Shown here: one piece after another, positions 24,540 through 33,811 of the stretch
Position numbering within the stretch: the stretch's first letter is position 1
Layout: every line of letters begins with the position of its first letter
NCBI RefSeq assembly: GCF_000310145.2
Contig: NZ_AMXA01000012.1
Coordinates: 1-64,000 of the forward strand
Direction: 5' to 3'
From: Thauera sp. 28
GTDB taxonomy: Bacteria > Pseudomonadota > Gammaproteobacteria > Burkholderiales > Rhodocyclaceae
Length of the DNA stretch: 64,000 bases
Made by a program: the position numbers and the translations under genes
Notes under the pieces: generated by a model
Database searches by the model: none
Seen by the model: the letters and a program-made list of their open reading frames with translations, nothing else
What the model was told of the DNA's origin: nothing

Positions 24540-25329
24540 GCAGGACGCAGGGCAGGACAAGGGGATCGCGGCGACAGCAGGCAAGCCGAAGCTTGTCGCC
24601 ATCGACGCCGAAGGCAAGGTCACGCGCTTGAAGGCGGAGCGGCTCGAGATCGACTTTGGCGATGGCCGCAAGCTGGTGCTCGCTTTCCCAGAGCGCGCCT
24701 GGGGCGATCTCGAGATCGAGGCCGATGCCGACGACGCGGCCGCGGTGCCGATGCTGTCGCTGCAGCCCGGCGCCTGCAATCTGCTCACCTTGCGTGTCGA
24801 CGTGCATCATGACATGAGCTTCGTCGATGTGCCCGGGTTGCCCGAGCACGCCCGCCCGCCGGCGCTCCGGCTGTCCGTGCAGAAGGCGGTGGAGGGCGAG
24901 GACAAGGCCAACGCCCCCAAGAAGAACCACATCCGGCGCTGGGCGCAGGCCGCGCTGCAGCGGGATGCCGAGGTCACCGTGCGCCTGGTCGGCGAAGAGG
25001 AGGGGCGCGAGCTCAACCGTGCCTACCGCGGCAGGGACTACGCTACCAATGTGCTCACCTTCGCCTATGCTGACGGTGAGGATCTGTCGCTGCCGGCGCA
25101 GGACAACAGCGCCGTGCTCGCGGGCGATCTCGTGCTGTGCGTACCGGTGGTGATGCGCGAGGCAGCGCTGCAGGGCAAGACGCCCGAAGCTCACTTCGCG
25201 CACTTGGTCGTGCATGGCATGCTCCACCTGCAGGGCCATGACCACGAGAATGAGGCTGAGGCAGCGGTGATGGAGCGGCTCGAAACCGACGTCCTGCGCG
25301 GGCTGGGCTATGCAGACCCCTATGCCTGA
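24520..25329 (+). CDS. ybeY: Endoribonuclease YbeY with N-terminal extension
   Basis: 269 aa. The C-terminal ~155 residues are YbeY, a zinc endoribonuclease for 16S rRNA 3' end maturation. The zinc motif HGMLHLQGHDH (near residue 231) is intact, and the GRDYATNVLTFAY block is present. Ahead of it lies ~115 extra residues: a Lys/Gly-rich start then a beta-rich part (RLEIDFGDGRKLVLAFP..., MLSLQPGACNLLTLRVDVH) that is not part of normal YbeY (about 150-160 aa). No ATG for a standard-length protein is visible near residue 115, so the long form appears real. It overlaps phoH by 20 bases. Confidence 0.9.
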   Translation: MPKTGSKQDAGQDKGIAATAGKPKLVAIDAEGKVTRLKAERLEIDFGDGRKLVLAFPERAWGDLEIEADADDAAAVPMLSLQPGACNLLTLRVDVHHDMSFVDVPGLPEHARPPALRLSVQKAVEGEDKANAPKKNHIRRWAQAALQRDAEVTVRLVGEEEGRELNRAYRGRDYATNVLTFAYADGEDLSLPAQDNSAVLAGDLVLCVPVVMREAALQGKTPEAHFAHLVVHGMLHLQGHDHENEAEAAVMERLETDVLRGLGYADPYA

Positions 25330-25393
25330 GCGCGGTGTGCGCGAGGCTGACTTGCACGACCCCTGGGCTTGAGTGGAGACCCCGACCCAAAAA

Positions 25394-26233
25394 ATGGACA
25401 GTTCCCCTAAACCGTCGTTACTTGAGCGACTTTCGGCCTTTCTCTCGCGCGAGCCGGAAGATCGCGAAGAACTCCTCGCGCAATTGCACGCGGCCTTCGA
25501 TCGCAACCTGATCGACGCCGATGCCCTTTCCATCATCGAAGGCGCCCTGCAGATGTCCGACATGCAGGTGCGTGACGTGATGATTCCGCGCGCGCAGATG
25601 GACTGCGTGCACCTGGACGATCCGATCGACGCGATCGTCAATTTCGCCATCGACACCGCGCATTCGCGCTTCCCCGCCATTGGTGATGGCAAGGATGATG
25701 TCGCCGGCATTCTGCTTGCCAAGGACCTGCTGCGCTACTTTGCCGGGCGCGAATTCGACCTGCGCGACATGTTGCGTCCGGCCGTGTTCGTGCCCGAGTC
25801 CAAGCGCCTCAACGTGCTGTTGCGCGAGTTCCGCGTGTCGCGCAACCACATGGCGATCGTGGTCGACGAGTACGGCGGCGTGGCCGGGCTGGTCACTATC
25901 GAGGATGTGCTCGAACAGATCGTCGGCGATATCGAGGACGAGTACGACTTCGACGAGGTCGGCGACAGCATCCGCCTCGATCACAGCGGTCGCTACCGTG
26001 TGAAGGCCACGACCGAGATCGAGGACTTCAACGAAGCGTTCGCAACCCACTTCAGCGACGAGGAGTACGACACCGTTGGCGGTCTCGTCATACGCCACTT
26101 CGGGCGTCTGCCCAAGCGCGGTGAAGCCGTGGAGCTCGAGGGTCTGAAGATCCAGGTACTGCGCGCCGACAGCCGGCGGGTCTACACCCTGGTCGTCGAG
26201 CATCTGCCGCAGCCCGAGCCCGCCGCCGAGTGA
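25394..26233 (+). CDS. corC: CorC/TlyC-family protein, CBS pair plus CorC_HlyC domain
   Basis: 279 aa. Soluble CorC type: two CBS domains (MQVRDVMIPRAQMDCV..., then DMLRPAVFVPESKRLNVLL...DEYGGVAGLVTIEDVLEQIVGDI) and a C-terminal CorC_HlyC transporter-associated domain (DSIRLDHSGRYRVKATTEIEDFN...GGLVIRHFGRLPKRGE). Linked to magnesium and cobalt efflux. Start ATG 25394 (MDSSPKPSLLERL) is preferred to an upstream GTG at 25373. Stop overlaps the lnt start. Operon context miaB-phoH-ybeY-corC-lnt is classical. Confidence 0.93.
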   Translation: MDSSPKPSLLERLSAFLSREPEDREELLAQLHAAFDRNLIDADALSIIEGALQMSDMQVRDVMIPRAQMDCVHLDDPIDAIVNFAIDTAHSRFPAIGDGKDDVAGILLAKDLLRYFAGREFDLRDMLRPAVFVPESKRLNVLLREFRVSRNHMAIVVDEYGGVAGLVTIEDVLEQIVGDIEDEYDFDEVGDSIRLDHSGRYRVKATTEIEDFNEAFATHFSDEEYDTVGGLVIRHFGRLPKRGEAVELEGLKIQVLRADSRRVYTLVVEHLPQPEPAAE

Positions 26234-27723
26234 TGCGTGTCGCCCTGCTTGCCGCGTTGCTCGCGGGCGGCGCGTCGGTATTCGCGTTTGCGCCCTTCGG
26301 GCTGTTCCCGCTTGCCTTCGCGAGCCTGGCCGTGCTGGCCTGGCTGCTCGGGCGTGCCGGGTGCTGGCGCCAGGGCTTCGCGCTCGGCTTTGCCTGGGGT
26401 TTCGGTGCATTCATCGGTGGCGTGTCGTGGCTGTATGTCGCGCTCGAGCGCTATGGCGGCATGCCGATCCCGCTCGCTGCGCTCGCCATTGCGCTGTTCT
26501 GTGCCTACCTCGCGCTTTATCCCGCACTGGCAGGTGGCGTCTTCGTCGCCCTGCGTCGGCGGCTGGGCTTGGCGCACGGGCTGGTCCAGGCCGTGTTGTT
26601 CGGCGCCTTGTGGCTGCTTGCGGAATGGTTGCGCGGCGTCGTATTCACCGGCTTCCCGTGGCTGGCCATCGGCTATTCGCAGACGCCGCCCAGTCCGCTC
26701 GGCGGCTGGCTGGCGGTGGTCGGCGTGTACGGTGTGGGCGGGCTCGTTGCCTTCCTGGCGGCGCTTGTCGCCAGCGCGGCCAGCGCTGTGCGTGCCTGGC
26801 CGGCCGTGTTGGCCGCGGTCGTGGTGCTCGCCGCCGGGGCTGGCCTGCAGGGGCGGCCTTGGACACAGCCCGTTGGCGAGCCGCTCGAGGTCGCGCTGGT
26901 GCAGACCAACTTTGCCCAAAGCCTGAAGTGGGATCCCGATCATTTCGCTGATGTGCTGCAGGTCAACCTTGATCTCGTACGCGAGCAGTTTGGCCGACCG
27001 GCGCCTCCCGCGATCACGGTGTTGCCTGAGACCACCTTGCCCACCTTGCTCGAACGCCTGCCTGCGGGCTACCTGGAGGTGCTCGCACAGCTTGCACGCG
27101 AGGCCGGTGGAGACCTTGTGCTCGGCGTATTCCGGCGTGACGAGGCGGGACGGATCTACAACGCCGCGATGAGCCTGGGGCGCGCGCCGGAGCAGCACTA
27201 CGCCAAGCAGCACCTGGTGCCGTTCGGTGAGTACTCGCCGCCCTTGTTCGGCTGGTTCTACCGCCTGGTCGACATCCCCATGGCGGACCAGACTCGTGGC
27301 GCGTCCGATCAGCCGCCCATGCTGATCGATGGGCAGCGGGTGGCGATCAATATTTGCTACGAGGACCTGTTCGGCGCGGAGCTGATCCGCGCCCTGCCAC
27401 AGGCCACACTGATGCTGAACCTCTCCAATCTGGCCTGGTACGGCGATTCGCTTGCCCAGCCGCAGCACCTGCAGATCGCGCGCGTGCGCGCGCTCGAGAC
27501 CGGGCGGCCGATGCTGCGCGCGACCAACACCGGCATGACCGCATTGGTCCAGCCCGACGGCCGGGTCGCCGGCGTGCTGCCCGAGTTCGAGCGTGGCGTG
27601 CTGCGCGTGCAGGTTCAGGGCTTCAACGGTATGACCCCCTACGCCCGCTGGGGCGATGGCCTTGCCCTGATTGTCGCGCTCCTCGTCATTGCCGCGCTCC
27701 CTCTTTCCCGCCGGAGGGTTTGA
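26233..27723 (+). CDS. lnt: Apolipoprotein N-acyltransferase Lnt
   Basis: 496 aa inner-membrane enzyme that adds the third acyl chain to lipoproteins. Several N-terminal membrane helices (residues 1-210) are followed by a nitrilase-like periplasmic domain with the catalytic Glu (LPETTLPTLL, ~265), Lys/Glu loop (AKQHLVPFGEYSP, ~325) and Cys (NICYEDLFG, ~375). A final membrane helix ends the protein. Start on a TGATG overlap with corC. Last gene of the miaB operon; REP-like repeats follow it. Confidence 0.97.
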   Translation: MRVALLAALLAGGASVFAFAPFGLFPLAFASLAVLAWLLGRAGCWRQGFALGFAWGFGAFIGGVSWLYVALERYGGMPIPLAALAIALFCAYLALYPALAGGVFVALRRRLGLAHGLVQAVLFGALWLLAEWLRGVVFTGFPWLAIGYSQTPPSPLGGWLAVVGVYGVGGLVAFLAALVASAASAVRAWPAVLAAVVVLAAGAGLQGRPWTQPVGEPLEVALVQTNFAQSLKWDPDHFADVLQVNLDLVREQFGRPAPPAITVLPETTLPTLLERLPAGYLEVLAQLAREAGGDLVLGVFRRDEAGRIYNAAMSLGRAPEQHYAKQHLVPFGEYSPPLFGWFYRLVDIPMADQTRGASDQPPMLIDGQRVAINICYEDLFGAELIRALPQATLMLNLSNLAWYGDSLAQPQHLQIARVRALETGRPMLRATNTGMTALVQPDGRVAGVLPEFERGVLRVQVQGFNGMTPYARWGDGLALIVALLVIAALPLSRRRV

Positions 27724-28032
27724 GCGCACAGCCGCCCGCCGCGACCCTCGGTAGGCGCGGCGCCAGCCGCGAGGGTTTTGAAGGTGACGGGCGTGGTCGG
27801 CTGTGACGAAAAGCTCGCGGCTCGCGCCGCTCCTACAGCAGGGCGTCGTGCGCTCGATTCCCCCGTAGGCGCGGCGCCAGCCGCGAGGGGTTGAAGGCGA
27901 TCGCGCTCGCGCCGGGTCGAGCGGGTGAGGGCTTCGGCGCGATTGCGCCGAGCCGAAGCCCCCGCACTTGCCGAAGCCCGGTAAAATCACGGTCTTTGCG
28001 TGCGCTGCGCAGCCCGGAGGCTGCCCGAGACC
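27724..28032. other. 309-base intergenic region holding REP-like repeats
   Basis: The gap between lnt and glyQ holds three REP-like units (27751-27888, listed as a repeat). A short CCGAAGCCC direct repeat and the sequence AAAATCACGG lie near the glyQ side. No gene is supported; no clear promoter box was seen, although glyQ must start transcription near here or be read through. Confidence 0.5.
27751..27888. repeat. REP-like element cluster (three units)
   Basis: Two direct copies of GTAGGCGCGGCGCCAGCCGC plus GAG (27751-27774 and 27865-27888) flank an inverted copy, GCTCGCGGCTCGCGCCGCTC plus CTAC (27813-27836). Each unit is an imperfect palindrome that would fold into a hairpin. This is the layout of REP/BIME elements. 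Related units occur at 32,492-32,623. Confidence 0.82.
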
Positions 28033-28959
28033 ATGACCACCGAATCCCGACTCGTGAAACCGACCTTCCAGCAAGTCATCCTCACGCTCCAGCACTTCTG
28101 GGGCGAGCGCGGCTGCGTGCTGCTGCAGCCCTACGACCTCGAGGTGGGCGCCGGCACCAGCCATACCGCCACCTTCCTGCGCGCCATCGGCCCAGAGCCC
28201 TGGAACGCCGCCTACGTTCAGCCCTCGCGCCGCCCCAAGGATGGCCGCTATGGCGAGAACCCCAACCGCCTGCAGCACTACTATCAGTTTCAGGTGGTGT
28301 TGAAGCCCTCGCCGCTGAACATCCAGGAACTCTACCTCGACAGCCTGCGCGCGCTCGGCATCGACCCGATGGTGCACGACATCCGCTTCGTCGAGGACGA
28401 CTGGGAGAACCCCACCCTCGGCGCCTGGGGCCTGGGCTGGGAAGTGTGGCTGGATGGTATGGAAGTCACCCAGTTCACCTATTTCCAGCAGGTCGGCGGC
28501 CTCGATTGCAAGCCGGTGCTGGGCGAGATCACCTACGGCATCGAGCGCCTGGCGATGTACCTGCAGGGCGTTGAAAACGTCTATGACCTGGTGTGGTCGA
28601 TCGCGCCGGACGGGCGCAAGGTGACCTACGGCGACGTCTATCACCAGAACGAGGTCGAGCAGTCGACCTTCAACTTCGAGCACAGCAACGTCGACTTCCT
28701 GTTCTCGCTGTTCAACAACTACGAATCCGAGGCCAGGCGCGTGATGGAAGTCGGCCTCGCGCTGCCGGCTTACGAGATGGTGCTGAAGGCCGCGCACACC
28801 TTCAACCTGCTCGACGCCCGCGGCGCCATCTCGGTCACCGAACGCGCCGCCTACATCGGCCGCATCCGCAACCTGTCGCGCGCCGTCGCCCAGGCCTATT
28901 TCGAATCCCGCGAAGCCCTCGGCTTCCCGATGCTGAATACCACCAAGGAGGCCGCGTGA
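28033..28959 (+). CDS. glyQ: Glycyl-tRNA synthetase alpha subunit
   Basis: 308 aa. Bacterial heterotetrameric GlyRS alpha chain, carrying the class II core for glycine activation. Begins [19 protein letters not shown], then [20 protein letters not shown] and the [19 protein letters not shown] block, all highly characteristic; the C-terminal part has the [16 protein letters not shown] helix. Full length for the family. ATG 28033 gives the standard N-terminus. The TGA overlaps the ATG of glyS. Confidence 0.97.
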   Translation: MTTESRLVKPTFQQVILTLQHFWGERGCVLLQPYDLEVGAGTSHTATFLRAIGPEPWNAAYVQPSRRPKDGRYGENPNRLQHYYQFQVVLKPSPLNIQELYLDSLRALGIDPMVHDIRFVEDDWENPTLGAWGLGWEVWLDGMEVTQFTYFQQVGGLDCKPVLGEITYGIERLAMYLQGVENVYDLVWSIAPDGRKVTYGDVYHQNEVEQSTFNFEHSNVDFLFSLFNNYESEARRVMEVGLALPAYEMVLKAAHTFNLLDARGAISVTERAAYIGRIRNLSRAVAQAYFESREALGFPMLNTTKEAA

Positions 28960-31046
28960 TGACCAGCGCGACCCTGCTCGTTGAACTGCTCACCGAAGAA
29001 CTGCCGCCCAAGGCCCTGCCGCGCCTGGGCGAGACTTTCGCCACCAGGATCGCCGATGGCCTCAAGGCCAAGGGGCTGGCGCCTGCCGACGCCGCCTTCC
29101 GCACCTTCGCCAGCCCGCGCCGGCTGGCGGTGACGGTTGCGAAGGTGAGCTCAGAGGCCGCTGCCAAGGAGGTCACCGAGAAGCTGATGCCCGTGTCCGT
29201 GGCACTCGACGCCGAGGGCAAGCCGACGCCGGCGCTGCTCAAGAAGATGGAAGCCAAGGGCATCCCGGTGGGGGCCGTCGCCGGCTTCGAGCGCCGCATG
29301 GACGGCAAGGCCGAGGCGCTGTTCCACACCGCCATGGTGCCGGGCGCCAAGCTCGCCGACGTCCTGTCGGCGATCGTGCAGGACGCGATCAAGGCGCTGC
29401 CGATTCCCAAGGTCATGCGCTGGGGCGACGGCGACGCGACCTTCGTGCGCCCGGTGCATAAGCTCACCTTCCTGCACGGCGCCGATGTGGTGCCGGGCCG
29501 CGTGCTCGACCTGGACTCGGGGCGCACCACGCGTGGCCACCGCTTCATGAGTCGCGGCGACATCGACATCGCGACTGCGGATGCTTACGAGCCCACGCTG
29601 CTCGCCGAGGGCAAGGTCATTCCCAACTTCGCCGAGCGCCGCGCCAACATCGAGCGCCAGCTTCTCGCCGAGGCCGCTAAGCAGGGCGCGCTGCTCAACG
29701 AATATGCCGACCTGCTCGACGAGGTCGCGGCGCTGGTCGAGCATCCGACGGTGTATGTGGGCGAGTTCGAGGCCGAGTTCCTTGCCGTGCCGCAGGAGTG
29801 CCTGATCCTGACGATGCGCGCCAACCAGAAGTATTTCCCGCTCTTCGACGGCGCCGGCAAACTGCTCAACCGTTTCCTGATCGTCTCCAATATGCAGGTG
29901 GCCGACCCGAGCAACATCGTCGCCGGCAACGCCCGTGTGGTGCGCCCGCGGCTGTCGGACGCGCGCTTCTTCTTCGAGCAGGACAAGAAACAGAAGCTCG
30001 AGGCTCGCCTGCCGCGCCTGGCGCCGGTGGTGTATCACAACAAGCTCGGCAGTCAGCTCGAGCGTGTCGAGCGCCTCGAAGCCCTGGCCGGCGCGATCGT
30101 CGCCCAACTGCACGGCGACGTCGCCGCGGCCAAGCGCGCCGCACGCCTGGCCAAGGCCGACCTCGTCACCGACATGGTGGGCGAATTCCCCGAGCTGCAG
30201 GGCATCATGGGCCGCTACTACGCGCTCGCCGACGGCGAGGGGCAGGTGGTGGCCGATGCCATCCAGGCCCATTACCAGCCGCGCTTTGCCGGCGATGAGT
30301 TGCCCGCGGGCAATGTCGCCGCTGCGGTGGCACTGGCCGACAAGCTCGACGCCCTGGTCGGCTTCTTCGGCATAGGCATGGTGCCGACGGGAGACAAGGA
30401 CCCGTTTGCGCTGCGCCGCGCAGCCCTCGGCGTGCTGCGCATCCTCATCGAAGCGCCGCTGCCGCTCGAGCTGCCCAAGCTCATCGACACCGCTGCCGCC
30501 GGCTTCAAGCCCGGCCTGCTGACCGCCGAGGGTTTCGTCGCGCAGTTGCAGGACTTCATGTTCGAGCGCCTGAAGAACCTGCTGCGAGAGACAGGGCGCG
30601 ACGGCGCGGTGGTCGACGCCGTGCTCGCGCTCAAGCCGGTACGCATCGATCTGGTGCCCGCCAAGCTCGCCGCGGTGGAGGCTTTCCGCGCGCTGCCCGA
30701 GGCCGAGGCTCTGGCGGCCGCCAACAAGCGCATCGTCAACATCCTGAAGAAGGCCGAGGGTGCGCCGGGCGAGCCCGATCTCGCACTGCTGCAGGAGGAG
30801 GCCGAGAAGGCGCTCTTCCGTCAGGTGGTCGAGGTCGCGCCGCTGGTGCGCTCACATGTCGCCAACGAGGACTACACTGCAGCGCTGTGTGCGCTCGCCG
30901 GCCTGCGTGCGGCGGTCGACCAGTTCTTCGAGGACGTCATGGTGATGGCAGAAGAGCCGCTGACCCGTGCCAACCGCCTTGCGCTGTTGGCGCAACTGGC
31001 TGGCCTGATGAACCAGGTCGCTGATATCTCGCGCCTGTCGGCCTGA
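28959..31046 (+). CDS. glyS: Glycyl-tRNA synthetase beta subunit
   Basis: 695 aa. Partner of GlyQ; binds and positions tRNA-Gly. Starts [20 protein letters not shown], the invariant GlyS beginning, then [24 protein letters not shown] and [19 protein letters not shown]. The HD-like and anticodon-binding C-terminal domains follow, ending in [24 protein letters not shown] style residues. The ATG shares bases with the glyQ TGA (GTGATGA context), giving tight coupling and a 1:1 supply. Confidence 0.97.
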   Translation: MTSATLLVELLTEELPPKALPRLGETFATRIADGLKAKGLAPADAAFRTFASPRRLAVTVAKVSSEAAAKEVTEKLMPVSVALDAEGKPTPALLKKMEAKGIPVGAVAGFERRMDGKAEALFHTAMVPGAKLADVLSAIVQDAIKALPIPKVMRWGDGDATFVRPVHKLTFLHGADVVPGRVLDLDSGRTTRGHRFMSRGDIDIATADAYEPTLLAEGKVIPNFAERRANIERQLLAEAAKQGALLNEYADLLDEVAALVEHPTVYVGEFEAEFLAVPQECLILTMRANQKYFPLFDGAGKLLNRFLIVSNMQVADPSNIVAGNARVVRPRLSDARFFFEQDKKQKLEARLPRLAPVVYHNKLGSQLERVERLEALAGAIVAQLHGDVAAAKRAARLAKADLVTDMVGEFPELQGIMGRYYALADGEGQVVADAIQAHYQPRFAGDELPAGNVAAAVALADKLDALVGFFGIGMVPTGDKDPFALRRAALGVLRILIEAPLPLELPKLIDTAAAGFKPGLLTAEGFVAQLQDFMFERLKNLLRETGRDGAVVDAVLALKPVRIDLVPAKLAAVEAFRALPEAEALAAANKRIVNILKKAEGAPGEPDLALLQEEAEKALFRQVVEVAPLVRSHVANEDYTAALCALAGLRAAVDQFFEDVMVMAEEPLTRANRLALLAQLAGLMNQVADISRLSA

Positions 31047-31056
31047 GCGTCACGAG

Positions 31057-31081
31057 ACCCGCGGCGCGCGCCGTCGCGGGT
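31057..31081 (+). other. Stem-loop between glyS and gmhB
   Basis: ACCCGCG (31057-31063) pairs with CGCGGGT (31075-31081). There is no T run after it, so it is a weak terminator candidate or a processing hairpin. Confidence 0.3.
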
Positions 31082-31107
31082 ATGTATGCATCCCAGGGAG
31101 TCTGCAG

Positions 31108-31641
31108 ATGAAGCTCATCATTCTCGACCGCGACGGCGTCATCAACGTCGACTCCGAGCAGTTCATCAAGTCGCCCGAGGAATGGAAGCCGATCCCCGGC
31201 TCGCTCGAGGCGATCGCGCGCCTCAATCAGTGGGGCTGGCGCGTGGTGGTGGCGTCCAACCAGTCCGGCGTGGGGCGCGGCCTGTTCGGCATGGATACGC
31301 TAAATGCCATCAATGACCGCATGGTGCGCAGCCTGGCGCAGGTCGGCGGTCGCCTGGATGCGGTTTTTTTCTGTCCGCATGCGGCGGACTCCACCTGCGA
31401 CTGCCGCAAGCCCAAGCCCGGCCTGTTCCTGCAGATTGCCGAGCGCTTCAATGTCGCGCTGCAGGACGTACCCTGCGTGGGCGACAGCCTGCGCGACCTG
31501 CAGGCGGGGGTGGCCGCAGGTTGCCAGCCCTTCCTCGTGTTGACGGGCAAGGGGCTGCACACCAAGGACAGTCCCGAACTGCCGCCCTCGACCCGGATCT
31601 TCCCCGATCTCGACGCCGTGGCCGCTACGCTCACGGCCTGA
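31108..31641 (+). CDS. gmhB: D-glycero-D-manno-heptose-1,7-bisphosphate 7-phosphatase GmhB
   Basis: 177 aa HAD-family phosphatase that removes the C7 phosphate in ADP-heptose synthesis for the LPS inner core. Motif I is ILDRDGVIN (residues ~4-12), the zinc-binding Cys/His loop is CPHAADSTCDCRKPKPG, and motif IV is VGDSLRDLQAG. Good ribosome site (CAGGGAG). It lies between glyS and plsC, a common betaproteobacterial order, and links this block to envelope synthesis. Confidence 0.95.
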   Translation: MKLIILDRDGVINVDSEQFIKSPEEWKPIPGSLEAIARLNQWGWRVVVASNQSGVGRGLFGMDTLNAINDRMVRSLAQVGGRLDAVFFCPHAADSTCDCRKPKPGLFLQIAERFNVALQDVPCVGDSLRDLQAGVAAGCQPFLVLTGKGLHTKDSPELPPSTRIFPDLDAVAATLTA

Positions 31642-31704
31642 AACTCATGGCAGGCGCACCGTCAGGGCGGTGCGATCTGCGCCCAATGACGCCTGGACCA
31701 CACC

Positions 31705-32478
31705 GTGCATCTCATCCGCTCATTCCTGTTCGCAATACTGCTCACACTGATCACCGTGCCCTATGCGATCTTTGCCACGCTGATCTTCTGGCTACCCCCG
31801 ATGACCCGCCATCGCCTGATCACGTCCTGGGTGCCGGTGATGATGTGGGTGATCCGCCATGTTCTCGGTATCCGCTACAGGGTGATCGGTGCCGAGAACA
31901 TGCCTGCCGGCCCGGCCGTGGTGCTGTCCAAGCATCAGTCCGCATGGGAAACGATCGCGCTGCAGCAGATCTTTCCGCCGCTGTGCTTTGTGCTCAAGCG
32001 CGAACTGTTGCGCGTGCCATTCTTTGGCTGGGGTTTGGCAAGCATTCCGGGCATTGCGATCGATCGCAATGCGGGCAAGGATGCGCTCGCCCAGGTTGTC
32101 GAGCAGGGCCGCGAGCGCCTGAAGGAGGGCCTATGGGTTGTCGTCTTCCCCGAGGGTACGCGTGTTGCCCCGGGGACGGTGAAACGCTACAAGCCGGGCG
32201 GCGCCATCCTCGCCAAGCGTGCGGGCGTGCCTGTGGTCCCGGTGGCGCACAATGCGGGCGAGTTCTGGCGGCGCAATGCCTTCGTCAAGCGCCCTGGTGA
32301 GATCATCGTCAGCATTGGTCCGGTGATCGACGTCAAGGGCGTGAAGGCAGAGCAGATCAACGCGCGCGCCGAGGCCTGGGTCGAGAGCGAGATGCAGAGG
32401 CTTTTCCCTCATCACTATGCCGGCGAGGCGTCGGCTGTGCATGACCAGGACGGTGGCACGGGCGCGCCTGAAGCCTGA
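31705..32478 (+). CDS. plsC: 1-acyl-sn-glycerol-3-phosphate acyltransferase (PlsC family)
   Basis: 257 aa from GTG 31705. Membrane-bound acyltransferase making phosphatidic acid from lysophosphatidate. N-terminal hydrophobic helix (LIRSFLFAILLTLITVPYAI), acyltransferase motif I written as KHQSAWET (His-x4-Glu in place of the usual His-x4-Asp, a common variant in this subfamily), motif III FPEGTR (~148) and a later VPVVPVAHNAG block. The C-terminal tail is polar. Follows gmhB. Confidence 0.9.
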   Translation: MHLIRSFLFAILLTLITVPYAIFATLIFWLPPMTRHRLITSWVPVMMWVIRHVLGIRYRVIGAENMPAGPAVVLSKHQSAWETIALQQIFPPLCFVLKRELLRVPFFGWGLASIPGIAIDRNAGKDALAQVVEQGRERLKEGLWVVVFPEGTRVAPGTVKRYKPGGAILAKRAGVPVVPVAHNAGEFWRRNAFVKRPGEIIVSIGPVIDVKGVKAEQINARAEAWVESEMQRLFPHHYAGEASAVHDQDGGTGAPEA

Positions 32479-32491
32479 TCTGGTTACACGT

Positions 32492-32623
32492 CAGCCGCGA
32501 GGGTTTGAAGGCGATAGTCTTTTGTGGCGTGCCCGAAAAGCTCGCGGCTCGCGCCGCTCCTACAGCAAAGCCCGCCGCCGCGGGTCTCTCCACCGGTGGG
32601 AGCGGCGCCAGCCGCGAGCTTTT
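32492..32623. repeat. REP-like element cluster (second site)
   Basis: A partial unit (CAGCCGCGAGGGTTTGAAGG, 32492-32511), an inverted unit (32540-32563) and a direct unit (GGAGCGGCGCCAGCCGCGAG within 32595-32623). Flanking words such as GAAAAGCTCGCGG and TTGAAGGCGAT are also shared with the cluster at 27,751-27,888, so the repeat extends beyond the core hairpin. Confidence 0.78.
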
Positions 32624-32719
32624 CGTCGTCACGGGGGGCTTCGACGGCCTCTCGTCTACGCCTTGGACGTGCGCTGCACCGCGGGCTACATTGAAAGCCC
32701 GAACCCGCAGGAGGTCGAT

Positions 32720-33094
32720 ATGAGCGACACACTGCCCGCGCTGGGCGAGGATGAGATTCGCCAGCGCCTGGCGCGCGAACTGCCGCATTGGTATTACGAA
32801 AATGGCTGGATCCGGCGCAAGTACCGCACGGAAGGCTGGAAGGGCACGCTGATGGTCGTCAATGCCGTCGGCCACCTTGCCGAAGCGGCCTGGCACCACC
32901 CGGACCTTGCTGTGTCCTATGCCTTCGTGATCGTGAAACTATGCACCCATTCCGCGAAAGGGGTGACCGAGCGCGACTTCGCGCTCGCCAGCAGGATCGA
33001 GGCGCTGATCCAGTGGCAACCCGGCCGCGAGGGGGGTGTGCTTGAAGGCACTCCCAATGATGACCAGCGCTTCCGCTACATCAAATACGACTGA
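32720..33094 (+). CDS. phhB: Pterin-4a-carbinolamine dehydratase (PCD/DCoH family)
   Basis: 124 aa. Regenerates tetrahydropterin cofactor by dehydrating the 4a-carbinolamine formed by aromatic amino acid hydroxylases. Family signature AEAAWHHPDLAVSYAFVIVKLCTHSAKGVTERDFALA is present (shown here in outline: HHP at ~58, THxxxGxT at ~78). ATG 32720 has a strong ribosome site GCAGGAGG. No hydroxylase gene is near, so its partner or alternative role is unknown. Confidence 0.88.
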   Translation: MSDTLPALGEDEIRQRLARELPHWYYENGWIRRKYRTEGWKGTLMVVNAVGHLAEAAWHHPDLAVSYAFVIVKLCTHSAKGVTERDFALASRIEALIQWQPGREGGVLEGTPNDDQRFRYIKYD

Positions 33095-33120
33095 TGCATC
33101 GGCGGGCGGTAAACGCAAAA

Positions 33121-33141
33121 CGGCCCCTCGATGAGGGGCCG
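33121..33141 (-). terminator. Intrinsic terminator of the phasin gene
   Basis: A perfect 9-bp stem CGGCCCCTC/GAGGGGCCG with a three-base loop. On the minus strand it is followed by TTTTGCGTTT (33111-33120). It lies about 27 bases after the phasin stop codon and between two convergent genes. Confidence 0.85.
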
Positions 33142-33167
33142 CTTCGTCAGACCTTTACCGAGGAAGC

Positions 33168-33734
33168 TTAGGCAGCCTTCTTGGAGGTGGTCTTGGCGGT
33201 GGTGCTGACGGCCTTGACGGTGGCGTTGGTCGCGGCAGCCACGTTGGCTTCGGCGATCTCGGCGACTTGCTTGGCAGCCTTGCTCATGCTGTCGTAGGCG
33301 CTGTTGGCGGCGGCGATGGCCGACTTGACGGCGGCGACGGCGACGTCCGAACCGGCGGGAGCCGACTTGGCAGCCTTGTCGAGGGCGGTAGCGACGCCCT
33401 TGTTCAGCTCGGCGACCTGGCCTTCGAAGACCTTGGACATTTCTTCCTGGCTCTGCGAGGCGATCTCATAGACGCTGCGAGCGTAGGCGACGGCCTTCTC
33501 GACGATCGGCTGGGCCAGCGAAGCCTGCAGGCTCACCAGTTCCTGGACGTCCTTGGCGGCGAGCAGGGTCTTGGTGTTGGCAACGCCGTCCTCGAGGATC
33601 GAGCGGGCGGTGTTCAGGTTCAGGGCAGCGAGGCGCTCGGCGCTGGCGAAGGCGGTGTTGGCCAGGGTCAGCAGGGTCTCGATGTTGGCCTTGTTGGCGG
33701 CGGCGAACTGCTCGGGGGTGGTGAAGTTGCTCAT
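33168..33734 (-). CDS. phaP: Phasin family protein
   Basis: 188 aa. Coats polyhydroxyalkanoate granules and controls their size and number. Starts MSNFTTPEQFAAANKANIET and has the phasin_2 layout: LLTLANTAFASAERLAALNLN, then LLAAKDVQELVSLQ, and long amphipathic helices. The C-terminus is Ala/Thr/Lys-rich (TAKTTSKKAA), as in other betaproteobacterial PhaP proteins. Monocistronic: its own near-consensus promoter upstream and a strong terminator downstream. No PHA synthase is in the window. Confidence 0.93.
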   Translation of the reverse strand: MSNFTTPEQFAAANKANIETLLTLANTAFASAERLAALNLNTARSILEDGVANTKTLLAAKDVQELVSLQASLAQPIVEKAVAYARSVYEIASQSQEEMSKVFEGQVAELNKGVATALDKAAKSAPAGSDVAVAAVKSAIAAANSAYDSMSKAAKQVAEIAEANVAAATNATVKAVSTTAKTTSKKAA

Positions 33735-33792
33735 TTGAATCTCCTGTAATCAAGCCCGGATTGCATGCACATCGTGGTTTCATGCCACATGT

Positions 33793-33801
33793 TGCGTTGC
33801 A
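33793..33801. promoter_or_regulatory. TGC-N3-GCA site at the phasin transcription start
   Basis: TGCGTTGCA, just downstream of the expected start of the phasin transcript. It has the TGC-N3-GCA form reported for the phasin repressor PhaR (known for Paracoccus). A matching site lies upstream of the -35 box (33849-33863). Operator function is inference. Confidence 0.45.
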
Positions 33802-33811
33802 GCATGGTTCG

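Noticed and set aside
26182-28797. An 871-codon minus-strand open frame over lnt and glyQ.
   Set aside because: Antisense shadow of lnt and glyQ in a high-GC region, with Gln/Arg/His-rich composition typical of such shadows.
31924-31950. Loss of the PlsC catalytic Asp (HxxxxE in place of HxxxxD).
   Set aside because: HQSAWE is a common form in this bacterial subfamily of acyltransferases, so it is not taken as inactivation.
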